Source of the DNA: Mesorhizobium erdmanii USDA 3471
Lineage (GTDB): Bacteria > Pseudomonadota > Alphaproteobacteria > Rhizobiales > Rhizobiaceae
Length of the DNA: 64,000 nucleotides
Direction of reading: 5' to 3'
Assembly (NCBI RefSeq): GCF_000472705.1
Contig: NZ_AXAE01000024.1
Span: 1-64,000 of the forward strand
The first letter of the stretch is position 1. Every line of letters begins with the position of its first letter. A program made the position numbers and the translations under genes. Positions 34,545-42,125 of this stretch are shown in pieces. Under the pieces are notes generated by a model. It saw only the letters and a list, made by a program, of their open reading frames with translations. It was not told where the DNA came from and did no database searches.

Positions 34545-34602
34545 TCCCGTGGTGATTTGGCCGGTCGGCTTGCAGCCACGTTAAACAAGTCGCTAAAGGA
34601 CC
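34545..34602 (+). promoter_or_regulatory. SAM-II riboswitch (metA element)
   Basis: The sequence follows the SAM-II consensus closely: CCCGTGGTGATTTGG, GTCGGCTTGCAGCCACG, TTAAACAAGTCGCTAAAGG. The P1 stem is CGTGG (34548) with CCACG (34576), and the 3' part (AACAAGTCGCTAAAGG) supplies the pseudoknot. It binds S-adenosylmethionine and represses the downstream metZ gene. A hairpin with a T-run begins 22 bases later, implying transcriptional control. Confidence 0.95.
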
Positions 34603-34623
34603 GTTGGCCGCGAGGCCGTATGG

Positions 34624-34654
34624 ACCGGTTGCGACTTTCGCGGCCGGTTTTTTT
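34624..34654 (+). terminator. Riboswitch-controlled terminator upstream of metZ
   Basis: ACCGGTTGCG pairs with CGCGGCCGGT (two G-U pairs) across the loop ACTTT, and TTTTTTT follows at 34648-34654. It lies between the SAM-II aptamer and the metZ start, so it is the probable expression platform. Confidence 0.85.
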
Positions 34655-34672
34655 GTGTCTGGAACAAAAGCG

Positions 34673-35863
34673 ATGAGCAGCAAGAAGCGCAACTGGAAGC
34701 CTCAAACAGCCCTCGTGCATGGCGGAACCCTGCGTTCCCAATTCGGCGAGACCTCCGAGGCGATGTATCTGACCCAGGGCTATGTCTATGAGACGGCGCA
34801 GGCGGCCGAAGCCCGTTTCAAAGGCGAGGAACCTGGCTTCATCTATTCACGCTACGCCAATCCGACCGTCGACATGTTCGAGAAGCGCATGTGCGCGCTG
34901 GAAGGCGCGGAGGACGCACGCGCCACGGCATCGGGCATGGCGGCGGTGACTGCGGCGCTTCTGTGCAGCGTCAAGGCCGGCGACCATATCGTGGCGGCGC
35001 GCGCGTTGTTCGGCTCCTGCCGCTGGGTGGTGGAGACGCTGGCGCCGCGCTACGGCATCGAGGCGACCTTGGTCGATGGCACCGATATCGCCAATTGGGA
35101 AAAGGCGGTCAGGCCGAACACCAAGCTGTTCTTCCTGGAAAGCCCGACCAACCCGACGCTGGAAGTGGTCGACATCGCCGCTGTCGCATCGCTCGCCAAT
35201 TCGATCGGCGCGCGGCTTGTCGTCGACAATGTCTTCGCCACCCCGCTGCAGCAGAAGCCGTTGCAGCTTGGCGCCCACATCGTCGTCTATTCGGCGACCA
35301 AGCACATCGATGGCCAGGGCCGTTGCCTCGGTGGCGTCATCTTGTCGGACAAGAAGTGGATCGACGAGAACCTGCACGACTATTTCCGCCACACCGGCCC
35401 CAGCCTGTCGCCGTTCAATGCCTGGACGCTGCTGAAGGGCTTGGAGACGCTGCCGGTGCGCGTGCGCCAGCAAACGGAGAGCGCGGCTAAGATCGCCGAC
35501 TTCCTCGCCGGGCAGCCGCAGATCGCCCGCGTCATCTATCCCGGCCGCGCCGACCATCCGCAGGCCGATATCGTCAAGAAGCAGATGTCCGGCGGCTCGA
35601 CGCTGATCTGCCTGGACGTCAAGGGCGGCAAGCAGGCGGCCTTCGCCGTGCAGAACGCGCTCGACATCGTGCTGATCTCCAACAATCTCGGCGATGCCAA
35701 GAGCCTGATCACCCATCCGGCGACGACGACGCACAAGAATTTGAGCGACGAGGCGCGCGCCGAGCTCGGCATCGGGCCTGGGACGCTCAGGCTGTCGGTC
35801 GGCCTGGAGGATACCGACGACCTTCTGGAGGACATCGCGCAGGCATTGCAGGCCGCCAAGTAG
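34673..35863 (+). CDS. metZ: O-succinylhomoserine sulfhydrylase
   Basis: PLP enzyme of 396 residues in the Cys/Met-metabolism family that forms homocysteine from O-succinylhomoserine and sulfide in methionine synthesis. It has the family motifs YSRYANPTVDMFEKRMCALE, ATASGMAAVTAALL, VDNVFATPLQQKPL and the PLP lysine in YSATKHIDGQGR (Lys210). The start at 34673 follows the riboswitch terminator; the upstream extension to 34604 is not coding. The preceding SAM-II riboswitch supports the methionine assignment directly. Substrate preference (succinyl- or acetylhomoserine) is by family resemblance to rhizobial MetZ. Confidence 0.93.
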   Translation: MSSKKRNWKPQTALVHGGTLRSQFGETSEAMYLTQGYVYETAQAAEARFKGEEPGFIYSRYANPTVDMFEKRMCALEGAEDARATASGMAAVTAALLCSVKAGDHIVAARALFGSCRWVVETLAPRYGIEATLVDGTDIANWEKAVRPNTKLFFLESPTNPTLEVVDIAAVASLANSIGARLVVDNVFATPLQQKPLQLGAHIVVYSATKHIDGQGRCLGGVILSDKKWIDENLHDYFRHTGPSLSPFNAWTLLKGLETLPVRVRQQTESAAKIADFLAGQPQIARVIYPGRADHPQADIVKKQMSGGSTLICLDVKGGKQAAFAVQNALDIVLISNNLGDAKSLITHPATTTHKNLSDEARAELGIGPGTLRLSVGLEDTDDLLEDIAQALQAAK

Positions 35864-35890
35864 GGTTTGCCAGGCAGCGCCGCGCGCCAA

Positions 35891-37042
35891 TCAAGCGCGC
35901 GATGGCGTCTCTTCCAGTTCGGCGGCCTTGGTGCCTATGGTCATCGCATTGCCGCGCCAGTCGACGGCACCGCCGAGCCAGCCGCGTGCCCACATCGCCG
36001 GCAAGATCAGGTCGCGTACCATGATCGCCGCGACCATGCGCGGCGACAGGTACCAGCCCTTGGACCAGGCCAGCGCGCATTCCGGAAGGTAGAAGGCCAC
36101 CAGCACGGCGATGGCCGTGAACGGCAGGCTGAGGCCGGCGCTTGCCGCCGCAACCAACGCAAGCACCAGCGGCACAACCGCGCCGGTGAGGATTTCGGGG
36201 GCGAAGAACAGTGGGAAGGTGACCCGGCGCAGGCGCGCCCAGCGGGCCTGGCGCGACCAGATCTCGCCAAACCTACGCCGGCCAAGCGGCTGCTCGAAGG
36301 GCGCGGCGACGAGATTGACGCGCAAGCCAAGCCCATTGACCAGCTTGGTCGCGGCCGCGTCCTCGGCGATTTCGGCGGCCAGCGCGCGGATACCGCCATT
36401 GGCATCCAGCATCGGCTTGTTCCACAGCATGCTCTTTCCCTGGGCAAAGCCGAGGCCGAGCGCCTCGCCGGCATACTGCCATCGCGCCTGCAGCGTGTTG
36501 AGGAAGGCGCATTCGACCTCGGCCCAGAAGCCATCCGGCCGCGAGCCGATCGGTGTCGAACAGACAAGGCCGGTGCCTGGCCGCCACGCCGCCATCAGAT
36601 GCTGGATGTAGTCCCTCGGCATCAGCACGTTGGAGTCGGCCAGAACGACCCAATTGTGCCGCGCGGCTTCCCAGCCCTTGACGCAGTTGTTGAGCTTGGG
36701 ATTGGCGCTGACACGGTCGTCACCGATCAACAGCCGGGCCGGCACTTTTGGAGAGCGGCCAATGGCGGCGCGGATCAATTTGACCACCGGGTCGTCGGCA
36801 TGGGCGACGCAGAAGATCAACTCGTAGCGCGGCCAGTCGAGCGAGAAGGCGCGTTCCAGCGTCTCCTGCATGAACGGCTCGACGCCACGCACAGGTACGA
36901 TAATCGACACCGGCGGCGATTTACCGGTTGGCCGCGCGATTGTGGCGCGCCGTTTCAGCTGCGAAGCGGCAAGCAAAATGCTGGCTGAGTTTGAAAGGAC
37001 AAGAGCAGTCGAAAGCGAGGCGGCTATGAGAGTGAGTTCCAT
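35891..37042 (-). CDS. GT21-like ceramide glucosyltransferase
   Basis: Membrane glycosyltransferase of 383 residues. An N-terminal span (SLSTALVLSNSASILLAASQ) leads into a GT-A domain with SIIVPVRGVEP, the D1 region FCVAHADDP, the D2 motif VVLADSNVLM, the D3 region AAEIAEDAAATKL, and the processive-type signature RQARW. Two or more C-terminal spans (ILTGAVVPLVLALVAAASAG) follow. The D1, D2, D3, (Q/R)XXRW pattern is that of ceramide glucosyltransferases, and related proteins occur in Agrobacterium and Mesorhizobium. It may glucosylate sphingolipid or diacylglycerol; the lipid acceptor is not settled by sequence. Confidence 0.8.
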   Translation of the reverse strand: MELTLIAASLSTALVLSNSASILLAASQLKRRATIARPTGKSPPVSIIVPVRGVEPFMQETLERAFSLDWPRYELIFCVAHADDPVVKLIRAAIGRSPKVPARLLIGDDRVSANPKLNNCVKGWEAARHNWVVLADSNVLMPRDYIQHLMAAWRPGTGLVCSTPIGSRPDGFWAEVECAFLNTLQARWQYAGEALGLGFAQGKSMLWNKPMLDANGGIRALAAEIAEDAAATKLVNGLGLRVNLVAAPFEQPLGRRRFGEIWSRQARWARLRRVTFPLFFAPEILTGAVVPLVLALVAAASAGLSLPFTAIAVLVAFYLPECALAWSKGWYLSPRMVAAIMVRDLILPAMWARGWLGGAVDWRGNAMTIGTKAAELEETPSRA

Positions 37043-37259
37043 CGAGACTTGGTCACTCCAGAAGAGACGGCCCGCATCGTGGCCGCTTTCAACAGACAGG
37101 GCGCCTGAGTCGCCCGTCCGCGCACACCACCATTGTCATGTGTCACTCAAATGACATTGTTTGCCGGCACGTGCCTTTCAAGACAGGGCGCGACAAGACG
37201 CGCATGTTGACCTGCCCGTCGGGAGCACCGAAAGGTATCGGATTGTTTTGGAGCCGCTT

Positions 37260-37652
37260 ATGTACCGCGCCGTCACGCGCAACATCGAAGTGCAGGTCAG
37301 GCCGTTCTACCTTGAGGACCGTTCCGATCCTTCCGAGAACCGTTATGTCTGGGGATATCAGATAACGATCGACAACCAGTCGGACGAATTCGTGCAACTT
37401 CTGTCGCGCTATTGGCACATCACCGACGGTACCGGCCGGGTCGAGGAAGTAAGCGGCCCGGGCGTCGTCGGCGACCAGCCCGAACTCAATCCGGGCGACA
37501 GCTATCAATACACATCCGGCTGCCCGCTCTCGACGCCGTCAGGCATCATGGTCGGGCGCTACACGATGCGCAACAAGCGTGGCGAGACATTCGATATCGC
37601 CATCCCGGCGTTTTCGCTCGACCTTCCGGGGACGCGGCGCACGGTGAATTAG
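37260..37652 (+). CDS. apaG: ApaG protein
   Basis: Small Ig-like beta-sandwich protein of 130 residues. The family core is visible: VRPFYLEDRSDPSENRYVWGYQITIDN, SRYWHITDGTGRVEEVSGPGVVGDQP and the glycine-rich PGDSYQYTSGCPL. ApaG is linked to Co2+/Mg2+ homeostasis and diadenosine tetraphosphate levels in enterobacteria, but its biochemical role is unclear. The upstream frame extension has no start signal. It sits between a GT21-like gene and hslO in the order usual for Rhizobiales. Confidence 0.95.
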   Translation: MYRAVTRNIEVQVRPFYLEDRSDPSENRYVWGYQITIDNQSDEFVQLLSRYWHITDGTGRVEEVSGPGVVGDQPELNPGDSYQYTSGCPLSTPSGIMVGRYTMRNKRGETFDIAIPAFSLDLPGTRRTVN

Positions 37653-37654
37653 CC

Positions 37655-37880
37655 TCTTTCTCCCCGTTTCACGGGGAATTGAGGAAACGGTCCGCGTAGC
37701 GGACGAAAAGCCAATTGCTTGGCTTTTCGAGTAACGAACCTCCGGCAGGACAATCAGGGGCGGCGCCGACTTGAGAGACTCGTCTTCCGGCTCGATGCAC
37801 ACTGCTGCCATCTAGCGAAAGTCGGTGCTGCCCGTCATCCGCCCTTCGGGCACCTTCTCCCCGTGAAACGGGGAGAAGGA
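37655..37880. repeat. Composite intergenic element bounded by CCCCGT...ACGGGG hairpins
   Basis: A 7-bp stem TCCCCGT/ACGGGGA (37661-37677) follows the apaG stop. Near the other end, CCTTCTCCCCGT (37853-37864) pairs perfectly with ACGGGGAGAAGG (37868-37879) across a 3-base loop. The roughly 170 bases between hold smaller repeats (aaaagccaattg / cttggctttt near 37707) and no gene. It separates convergent apaG and hslO. It could terminate both, and looks like a mobile-type rhizobial intergenic unit. Confidence 0.65.
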
Positions 37881-37886
37881 AAAGGC

Positions 37887-38894
37887 TCACTGCCTCGCAA
37901 ACTCCGCCGGGTCGAAGTCATACTGCGTCGAGCAGAACTCGCAGGCGACGTGAATACCGCCGTCCTCGGTCGAGTCCTTGATCTCCTGCGCGGAAAAACC
38001 CTCGAGGATACCGCGGATCTTGTCGCGCGAGCATGAGCATTGGTCAGCGACGGGGACGCCGCCGAAGACGCGCACGCCATGCTCGTGGAACAAGCGATAA
38101 AGCAGCCGTTCGGCGCCGACCGTCGGGTCGATCAGTTCGGTCGGCTCGATGGTGCCGAGAAGTGCCAGCAATTCCTGCCAGGAATTGTCGGCCGGATCGT
38201 TCGTCACGTCGCGCGGATCGCCGTCGCCGCCCGAAATGTCTGGAACGCGCATGCGCTCGGGCGACTGGGGCAGGAACTGCGCCAGGATGCCGCCGGCACG
38301 CCACTGCTCACGCGCACCGCCGTGGGCGGGCGTCAACAGTTTGGCGACCGAGAGCCTGATATCCGTCGGGATCTGCTCCGACTGGCGGAAATAGGTGCGC
38401 GCCGCGTCTTCCAGCGTTTCGCCGTCAAGCTGGACGATGCCCTGATAGCGCTGGGTGTGAGCGCCCTGGTCGATGGTCAGCGCCAGCACGCCGCTGCCGA
38501 GTAGCGTCTGCTGCGACGTCTCGCCCGCCGCAACCAATGCCTCGAGCCGATCGGCGTCGAAGCGCGCATAGGCACGCAGGGCCGAGGGCGTAGTGAAATC
38601 CGCCACCAGCATGTCGACCGGCCCGTCGGTGCGGGTCTGCAGGATGAACTTGCCTTCGAATTTGAGCGAGGTGCCGAGCAGCACCGTCAACACACAGGCT
38701 TCCGCCAGCAGGCGGGCCACCGGCTCGGGATAGTCGTGGCGGCCAAGGATGGCGTCGAGCATCGGTCCGAGCTGGACCGTGCGGCCGCGCACGTCGAGCG
38801 GGCCGACCTCAAAAGGCACGACGTGATCGTCGCCGGCATAGCCGAATTCGCCGAGTTTGGGGTGATGTTCAGTCACTTGATGCGTTTCCAACAT
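37887..38894 (-). CDS. hslO: Redox-regulated chaperone Hsp33
   Basis: Cytosolic holdase chaperone activated by oxidation and unfolding, 335 residues. The C-terminal zinc centre is complete: CSC in ADQCSCSRDKI and CEFC in VACEFCSTQYDF, the CxC...CxxC pattern whose disulfides switch the protein on. The N-terminal domain has VARLLAEACVLTVLLGTSLK. GGAG at 7 bases before the ATG at 38894 favours MLETHQ as the start over the ATG at 38918. It is followed in the same direction after argD-argF, as in many Rhizobiales, and may be co-transcribed with them. Confidence 0.94.
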   Translation of the reverse strand: MLETHQVTEHHPKLGEFGYAGDDHVVPFEVGPLDVRGRTVQLGPMLDAILGRHDYPEPVARLLAEACVLTVLLGTSLKFEGKFILQTRTDGPVDMLVADFTTPSALRAYARFDADRLEALVAAGETSQQTLLGSGVLALTIDQGAHTQRYQGIVQLDGETLEDAARTYFRQSEQIPTDIRLSVAKLLTPAHGGAREQWRAGGILAQFLPQSPERMRVPDISGGDGDPRDVTNDPADNSWQELLALLGTIEPTELIDPTVGAERLLYRLFHEHGVRVFGGVPVADQCSCSRDKIRGILEGFSAQEIKDSTEDGGIHVACEFCSTQYDFDPAEFARQ

Positions 38895-39014
38895 GACAAT
38901 ACTCCAGGGCGCGGCCATGCCGCCCTCCTGGGGTGCATGCGTACAAACGCGCTTGATTTGCGTGATGCGGCGCAGATAGGCATCGCGCCCCCGCAGATCA
39001 AGCGCCCGTGCACT

Positions 39015-39047
39015 TCAAGCACCAAGACACGTCAAGCACCAAGACAC
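39015..39047. repeat. Tandem duplication of the argF 3' end
   Basis: TCAAGCACCAAGACAC occurs twice, at 39015-39030 and 39032-39047, with one base between. The second copy carries the argF stop codon and last codons, so the first copy is a duplicate just beyond the gene's end. Confidence 0.75.
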
Positions 39048-39943
39048 CAGGCGAGCACCGCCTTCTGGGCGTGGAGACGGTTCTCGGCTTCGTCGAAGAC
39101 CACCGAATGCGGCCCGTCGATGACCTCGTCGGTCACCTCCTCGCCGCGATGCGCCGGCAGGCAGTGCATGAACAGCGCGTCCGGTTTGGCATGCGCCATC
39201 AGCTTGGCATTGACCTGGTAGGGCGAGAACACATTGTGCCCGCGGGCGCGATGCTCCTGGCCCATCGACACCCAGCAATCGGTGACGATGCAGTCGGCCT
39301 GGTCGACTGCCTCCTCGGGCGAGCGGGTGAAATGCAGCTTGCCGCCATGCGACTTGGACCAGTCGACATGCTTCTGCGCCGGCTCGCTGCCTTCGGGCAC
39401 GGCGACGTTGAGGTTGAAGCGGAAACGCGCCGAGGCCTCGATCAGCGAGTGCAGCACATTGTTGCCGTCGCCGGTCCAGGCGATGGTCTTGCCTGCCACC
39501 GGACCACGATGCTCCTCGAAGGTCATGATGTCGGCCATCAGTTGGCATGGATGGGTGTCGTCGGTCAGTCCGTTGATCACCGGAACCGTGGCATTCTCGG
39601 TCAGCTCCAGCAACCGATCGTGCGAGGTGGTGCGGATCATGATCGCGTCGACATAGCGCGACAGCACCTTGGCGGTATCGGCGATGGTTTCGGAGCGGCC
39701 GAGCTGCATCTCGGTGCCGGTCAGCATGATGGTTTCGCCGCCCAGCTGGCGCATGCCGACGTCGAAGGAGACGCGCGTGCGCGTCGACGGCTTGTCGAAG
39801 ATCATCGCCAGCACCTTGCCTTCGAGCGGCCGGGTGCGCTCACCGGCCTTGAGGCGTGCCTTTCGCACCACCGCGTCGTCCAGCATGAAGCGCAGGTCAC
39901 CCTCGGAAACGGTGGAAAGATCGGTGAAATGGCGAACAGACAT
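39032..39943 (-). CDS. argF: Ornithine carbamoyltransferase
   Basis: Transfers the carbamoyl group to ornithine in arginine biosynthesis; 303 residues, standard length. Carbamoyl phosphate is bound by KPSTRTRVSF (the STRTR motif), and ornithine by FMHCLPAHRGEEV (HCLP) and VSMGQEHRARG, which holds the conserved SMG loop. The frame is open to 40006, inside argD, but MSVRHFTDLST is the usual N-terminus, giving the start at 39943. Only 16 bases separate it from argD, so the two are co-transcribed. A 16-bp duplication lies at its 3' end. Confidence 0.97.
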   Translation of the reverse strand: MSVRHFTDLSTVSEGDLRFMLDDAVVRKARLKAGERTRPLEGKVLAMIFDKPSTRTRVSFDVGMRQLGGETIMLTGTEMQLGRSETIADTAKVLSRYVDAIMIRTTSHDRLLELTENATVPVINGLTDDTHPCQLMADIMTFEEHRGPVAGKTIAWTGDGNNVLHSLIEASARFRFNLNVAVPEGSEPAQKHVDWSKSHGGKLHFTRSPEEAVDQADCIVTDCWVSMGQEHRARGHNVFSPYQVNAKLMAHAKPDALFMHCLPAHRGEEVTDEVIDGPHSVVFDEAENRLHAQKAVLAWCLGA

Positions 39944-39959
39944 CAGCAATAATCCGGAA

Positions 39960-41159
39960 TTACTTCGCGGCGGCCACGGCGATGGCATCCGCCAGGCCTT
40001 TGGCACCGGCGCGGATGCGATTGAGCGCTTCGTGGATCTCGGCGTCGGTGACGGTGAGCGGCGGCAACAGGCGGATGACGTTGTCCCCGGCCGGAACCGC
40101 CAGCAAATGCTGGTCGCGCAGCGCCATGTTCACCTTGGCGTTGGGCATGGCGCATTTGAGACCCAGCATCAGGCCAGTGCCCCTGATGTCTTCGATGACA
40201 TCGGGAAACTCGTCGGCGATTGCCGCAAGGCCCTGCTTCATCAGCAGCGCCTTGCGCTGGACGTCTTCGAGGAAGCCATCTTCCAGCACCACATCGAGCA
40301 CGGCATTGCCGACCGCCATGGCCAGCGGATTGCCGCCGAACGTCGTGCCGTGCACGCCCGGCGTCATGCCGACCACGGCCTCGTCGGTGGCCAGGCACGC
40401 GCCCATCGGGAAGCCACCGCCAATGCCCTTGGCGATCGCCATGATGTCAGGCGTCACGCCCGTCCACTCATGCGCGAACAGCTTTCCGGTGCGGCCGATG
40501 CCGCACTGGACCTCGTCGAAGATCAAGAGCAGGCCGTGCTGATCGCAGAGCTGGCGCAGCCGTTTCAACGATTGCGTCGGCACCGGGCGGATGCCGCCCT
40601 CGCCCTGCACCGGTTCGATCAGGATCGCGGCGGTTTCCGCCGTGATCGCCTTTTCGGCCGCATCGATGTCGTCGAAGCCAACCTGGTCGAAACCTTCAAC
40701 CTTGGGACCGAAACCTTCGAGGTATTTGAATTGGCCGCCGGCCGCGATGGTCGCTAGCGTACGGCCATGGAAGGCGCCTTCGAAGGTGATGACGCGGAAG
40801 CGCTCGGGATGGCCCTTGACGAACTGGTAGCGCCGCGCCGTCTTGATCGCGCATTCCAGCGCCTCGGCACCGGAATTGGTGAAGAACACCTTGTCGGCGA
40901 AAGTGGCATCGGCCAGGCGCTCGGCAAGCCGGCTCTGCCCGGGAATCTCATAGAGATTGGAGACATGCCAGAGCTTTCCCGCCTGTTCGGTGAGAGCCGC
41001 GACCAGATGCGGATGGCTGTGGCCGAGCGAATTGACCGCGATGCCGCCGGCAAAATCCAGATATCGCTCGCCCTTGTCGGTAACCAGCCAGGTGCCTTCC
41101 CCATGGTCGAAAGCCAGGGGTGCGCGAGCAAAGGTCTCGTAAAGCGCCGAACCGCTCAT
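39960..41159 (-). CDS. argD: Acetylornithine aminotransferase
   Basis: Class III PLP aminotransferase of 399 residues that makes N-acetylornithine in the arginine pathway (and may serve as succinyldiaminopimelate aminotransferase for lysine). Motifs include FTNSGAEALECAIKTAR, AAILIEPVQGEGG, LLIFDEVQCGIGRTG and the PLP lysine in IMAIAKGIGGGFPMGA. It is first in an argD-argF(-hslO) operon. A G/C hairpin with a T-run lies 28-50 bases upstream of the ATG on the same strand, so its transcription may be attenuated. Confidence 0.96.
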   Translation of the reverse strand: MSGSALYETFARAPLAFDHGEGTWLVTDKGERYLDFAGGIAVNSLGHSHPHLVAALTEQAGKLWHVSNLYEIPGQSRLAERLADATFADKVFFTNSGAEALECAIKTARRYQFVKGHPERFRVITFEGAFHGRTLATIAAGGQFKYLEGFGPKVEGFDQVGFDDIDAAEKAITAETAAILIEPVQGEGGIRPVPTQSLKRLRQLCDQHGLLLIFDEVQCGIGRTGKLFAHEWTGVTPDIMAIAKGIGGGFPMGACLATDEAVVGMTPGVHGTTFGGNPLAMAVGNAVLDVVLEDGFLEDVQRKALLMKQGLAAIADEFPDVIEDIRGTGLMLGLKCAMPNAKVNMALRDQHLLAVPAGDNVIRLLPPLTVTDAEIHEALNRIRAGAKGLADAIAVAAAK

Positions 41160-41186
41160 TATATGCGTCTCCGGTACCGGAAAATC

Positions 41187-41209
41187 AAAAAAGCCGCCAA
41201 AGCGGCGGC
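41187..41209 (-). terminator. Terminator-like hairpin in the argD leader
   Basis: On the minus strand GCCGCC pairs with GGCGGC across the loop GCTTT and six T follow. No gene on this strand ends nearby: the next one upstream is corA, about 900 bases away beyond the opposing gcrA gene. The hairpin therefore lies between the probable argD promoter and argD, like an attenuator. AGCCGC (41215-41220 on the plus strand, as GCGGCT) offers an alternative pairing partner. Confidence 0.65.
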
Positions 41210-41517
41210 CTTGTGCGGCTTATCGTGTTTTTCGGCCATGAAGTCAACGAAAACGTCGCGTAGTGGCGCGCGGCAAGCACTCCCACAAGACGCCGGCTCA
41301 TCAGCGACCGGGCAAGTTGGGGAAAACCGAAAAAACCGATTCGTGTTGCACTTGGGACTCTTGTCACCGAGTCAGCGCATAAGGTAATTGTAGTCGAGAA
41401 ATAACTAGATTTCGTGCGGCGGACCTAATCACCAGGTATATGTGGTGTCTGCCCCAGCAGTGGTGCTGGGTCGGGAATGGATTCTGACTGCCGCACGCTT
41501 AGCAGGAGCGCGGTCTC
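41210..41517. other. Divergent intergenic region between argD and gcrA
   Basis: This region should hold the argD and gcrA promoters. It contains two GATTC (GANTC) sites at 41338-41342 and 41480-41484, the latter 34 bases before the gcrA start. It also has a CACCA/TGGTG inverted repeat near 41429-41447 and, on the minus strand, a TACAAT that could be an argD -10 element near 41387-41392. A GTG-initiated frame of 60 codons with nine Arg codons (41185-41367, minus) runs into the hairpin but has no ribosome-binding site. Confidence 0.4.
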
Positions 41518-42036
41518 ATGAACTGGACTGACGAGCGGGTCGAACTTCTCAGAAAATTGTGGTCGGAGGGTCTGAGCGCAAGCCAGATTGCCGCCCAGCT
41601 TGGAGGGGTGAGCCGCAATGCCGTCATCGGCAAGGTGCACCGGCTTAAGCTGTCGGGCCGCGGCCGCGCAACGGCGACGCCTGCGCGCCAGAAGAAGACG
41701 GCACAGGGATCGACCGTTCAGAAATCGGTGGCGCGCGCCGCAAGCACGCCACGCCACGTGACGACATCGATCGGCGCGACGGCGCTGCAGACGCAATTCG
41801 ACGCCGAACCGGTGACACGGCACTATATCCGCCCGGTCGAGAACGTCGTGGTACCGATCTCACGGCATCTGCAGCTCGTCGAGCTGACCGAGCGCACCTG
41901 CAAATGGCCGAACGGCGATCCGCTGTCGGAGGACTTCAACTTCTGCGGCAACGAGGCCGCCGAAACCGGCCCCTACTGCAAGTATCACGCCCGCGTCGCC
42001 TTCCAGCCGGCGGCGGAGCGCAGACGCAATCGCTGA
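41518..42036 (+). CDS. gcrA: Cell-cycle regulator GcrA
   Basis: Alphaproteobacterial cell-cycle regulator of 172 residues that binds sigma-70 and stimulates promoters carrying methylated GANTC sites. The N-terminal helix-turn-helix is unmistakable: MNWTDERVELLRKLWSEGL, then SASQIAAQLGGVSRNAVIGK and VHRLKLSGR. A basic linker with Ala and Thr follows. The C-terminal sigma-interacting domain has RTCKWPNGDPLSEDFNFCG and YCKYHARVAF. AGGAG precedes the ATG. It is divergent from argD and convergent with corA. Confidence 0.97.
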   Translation: MNWTDERVELLRKLWSEGLSASQIAAQLGGVSRNAVIGKVHRLKLSGRGRATATPARQKKTAQGSTVQKSVARAASTPRHVTTSIGATALQTQFDAEPVTRHYIRPVENVVVPISRHLQLVELTERTCKWPNGDPLSEDFNFCGNEAAETGPYCKYHARVAFQPAAERRRNR

Positions 42037-42125
42037 GGGGAATAGGGCAGTCAGGCAGTAGGGCAATATGTTCGAGTCGCGCTGAAGAGCGCCTTATGTT
42101 AACCTACCGCCTTACCGCCCTGTCT

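Noticed and set aside
41185..41367. Arginine-rich leader peptide for argD
   Set aside because: The frame starts with GTG, has no ribosome-binding site, and Arg content is not extreme for GC-rich sequence. Only the hairpin is kept as evidence.
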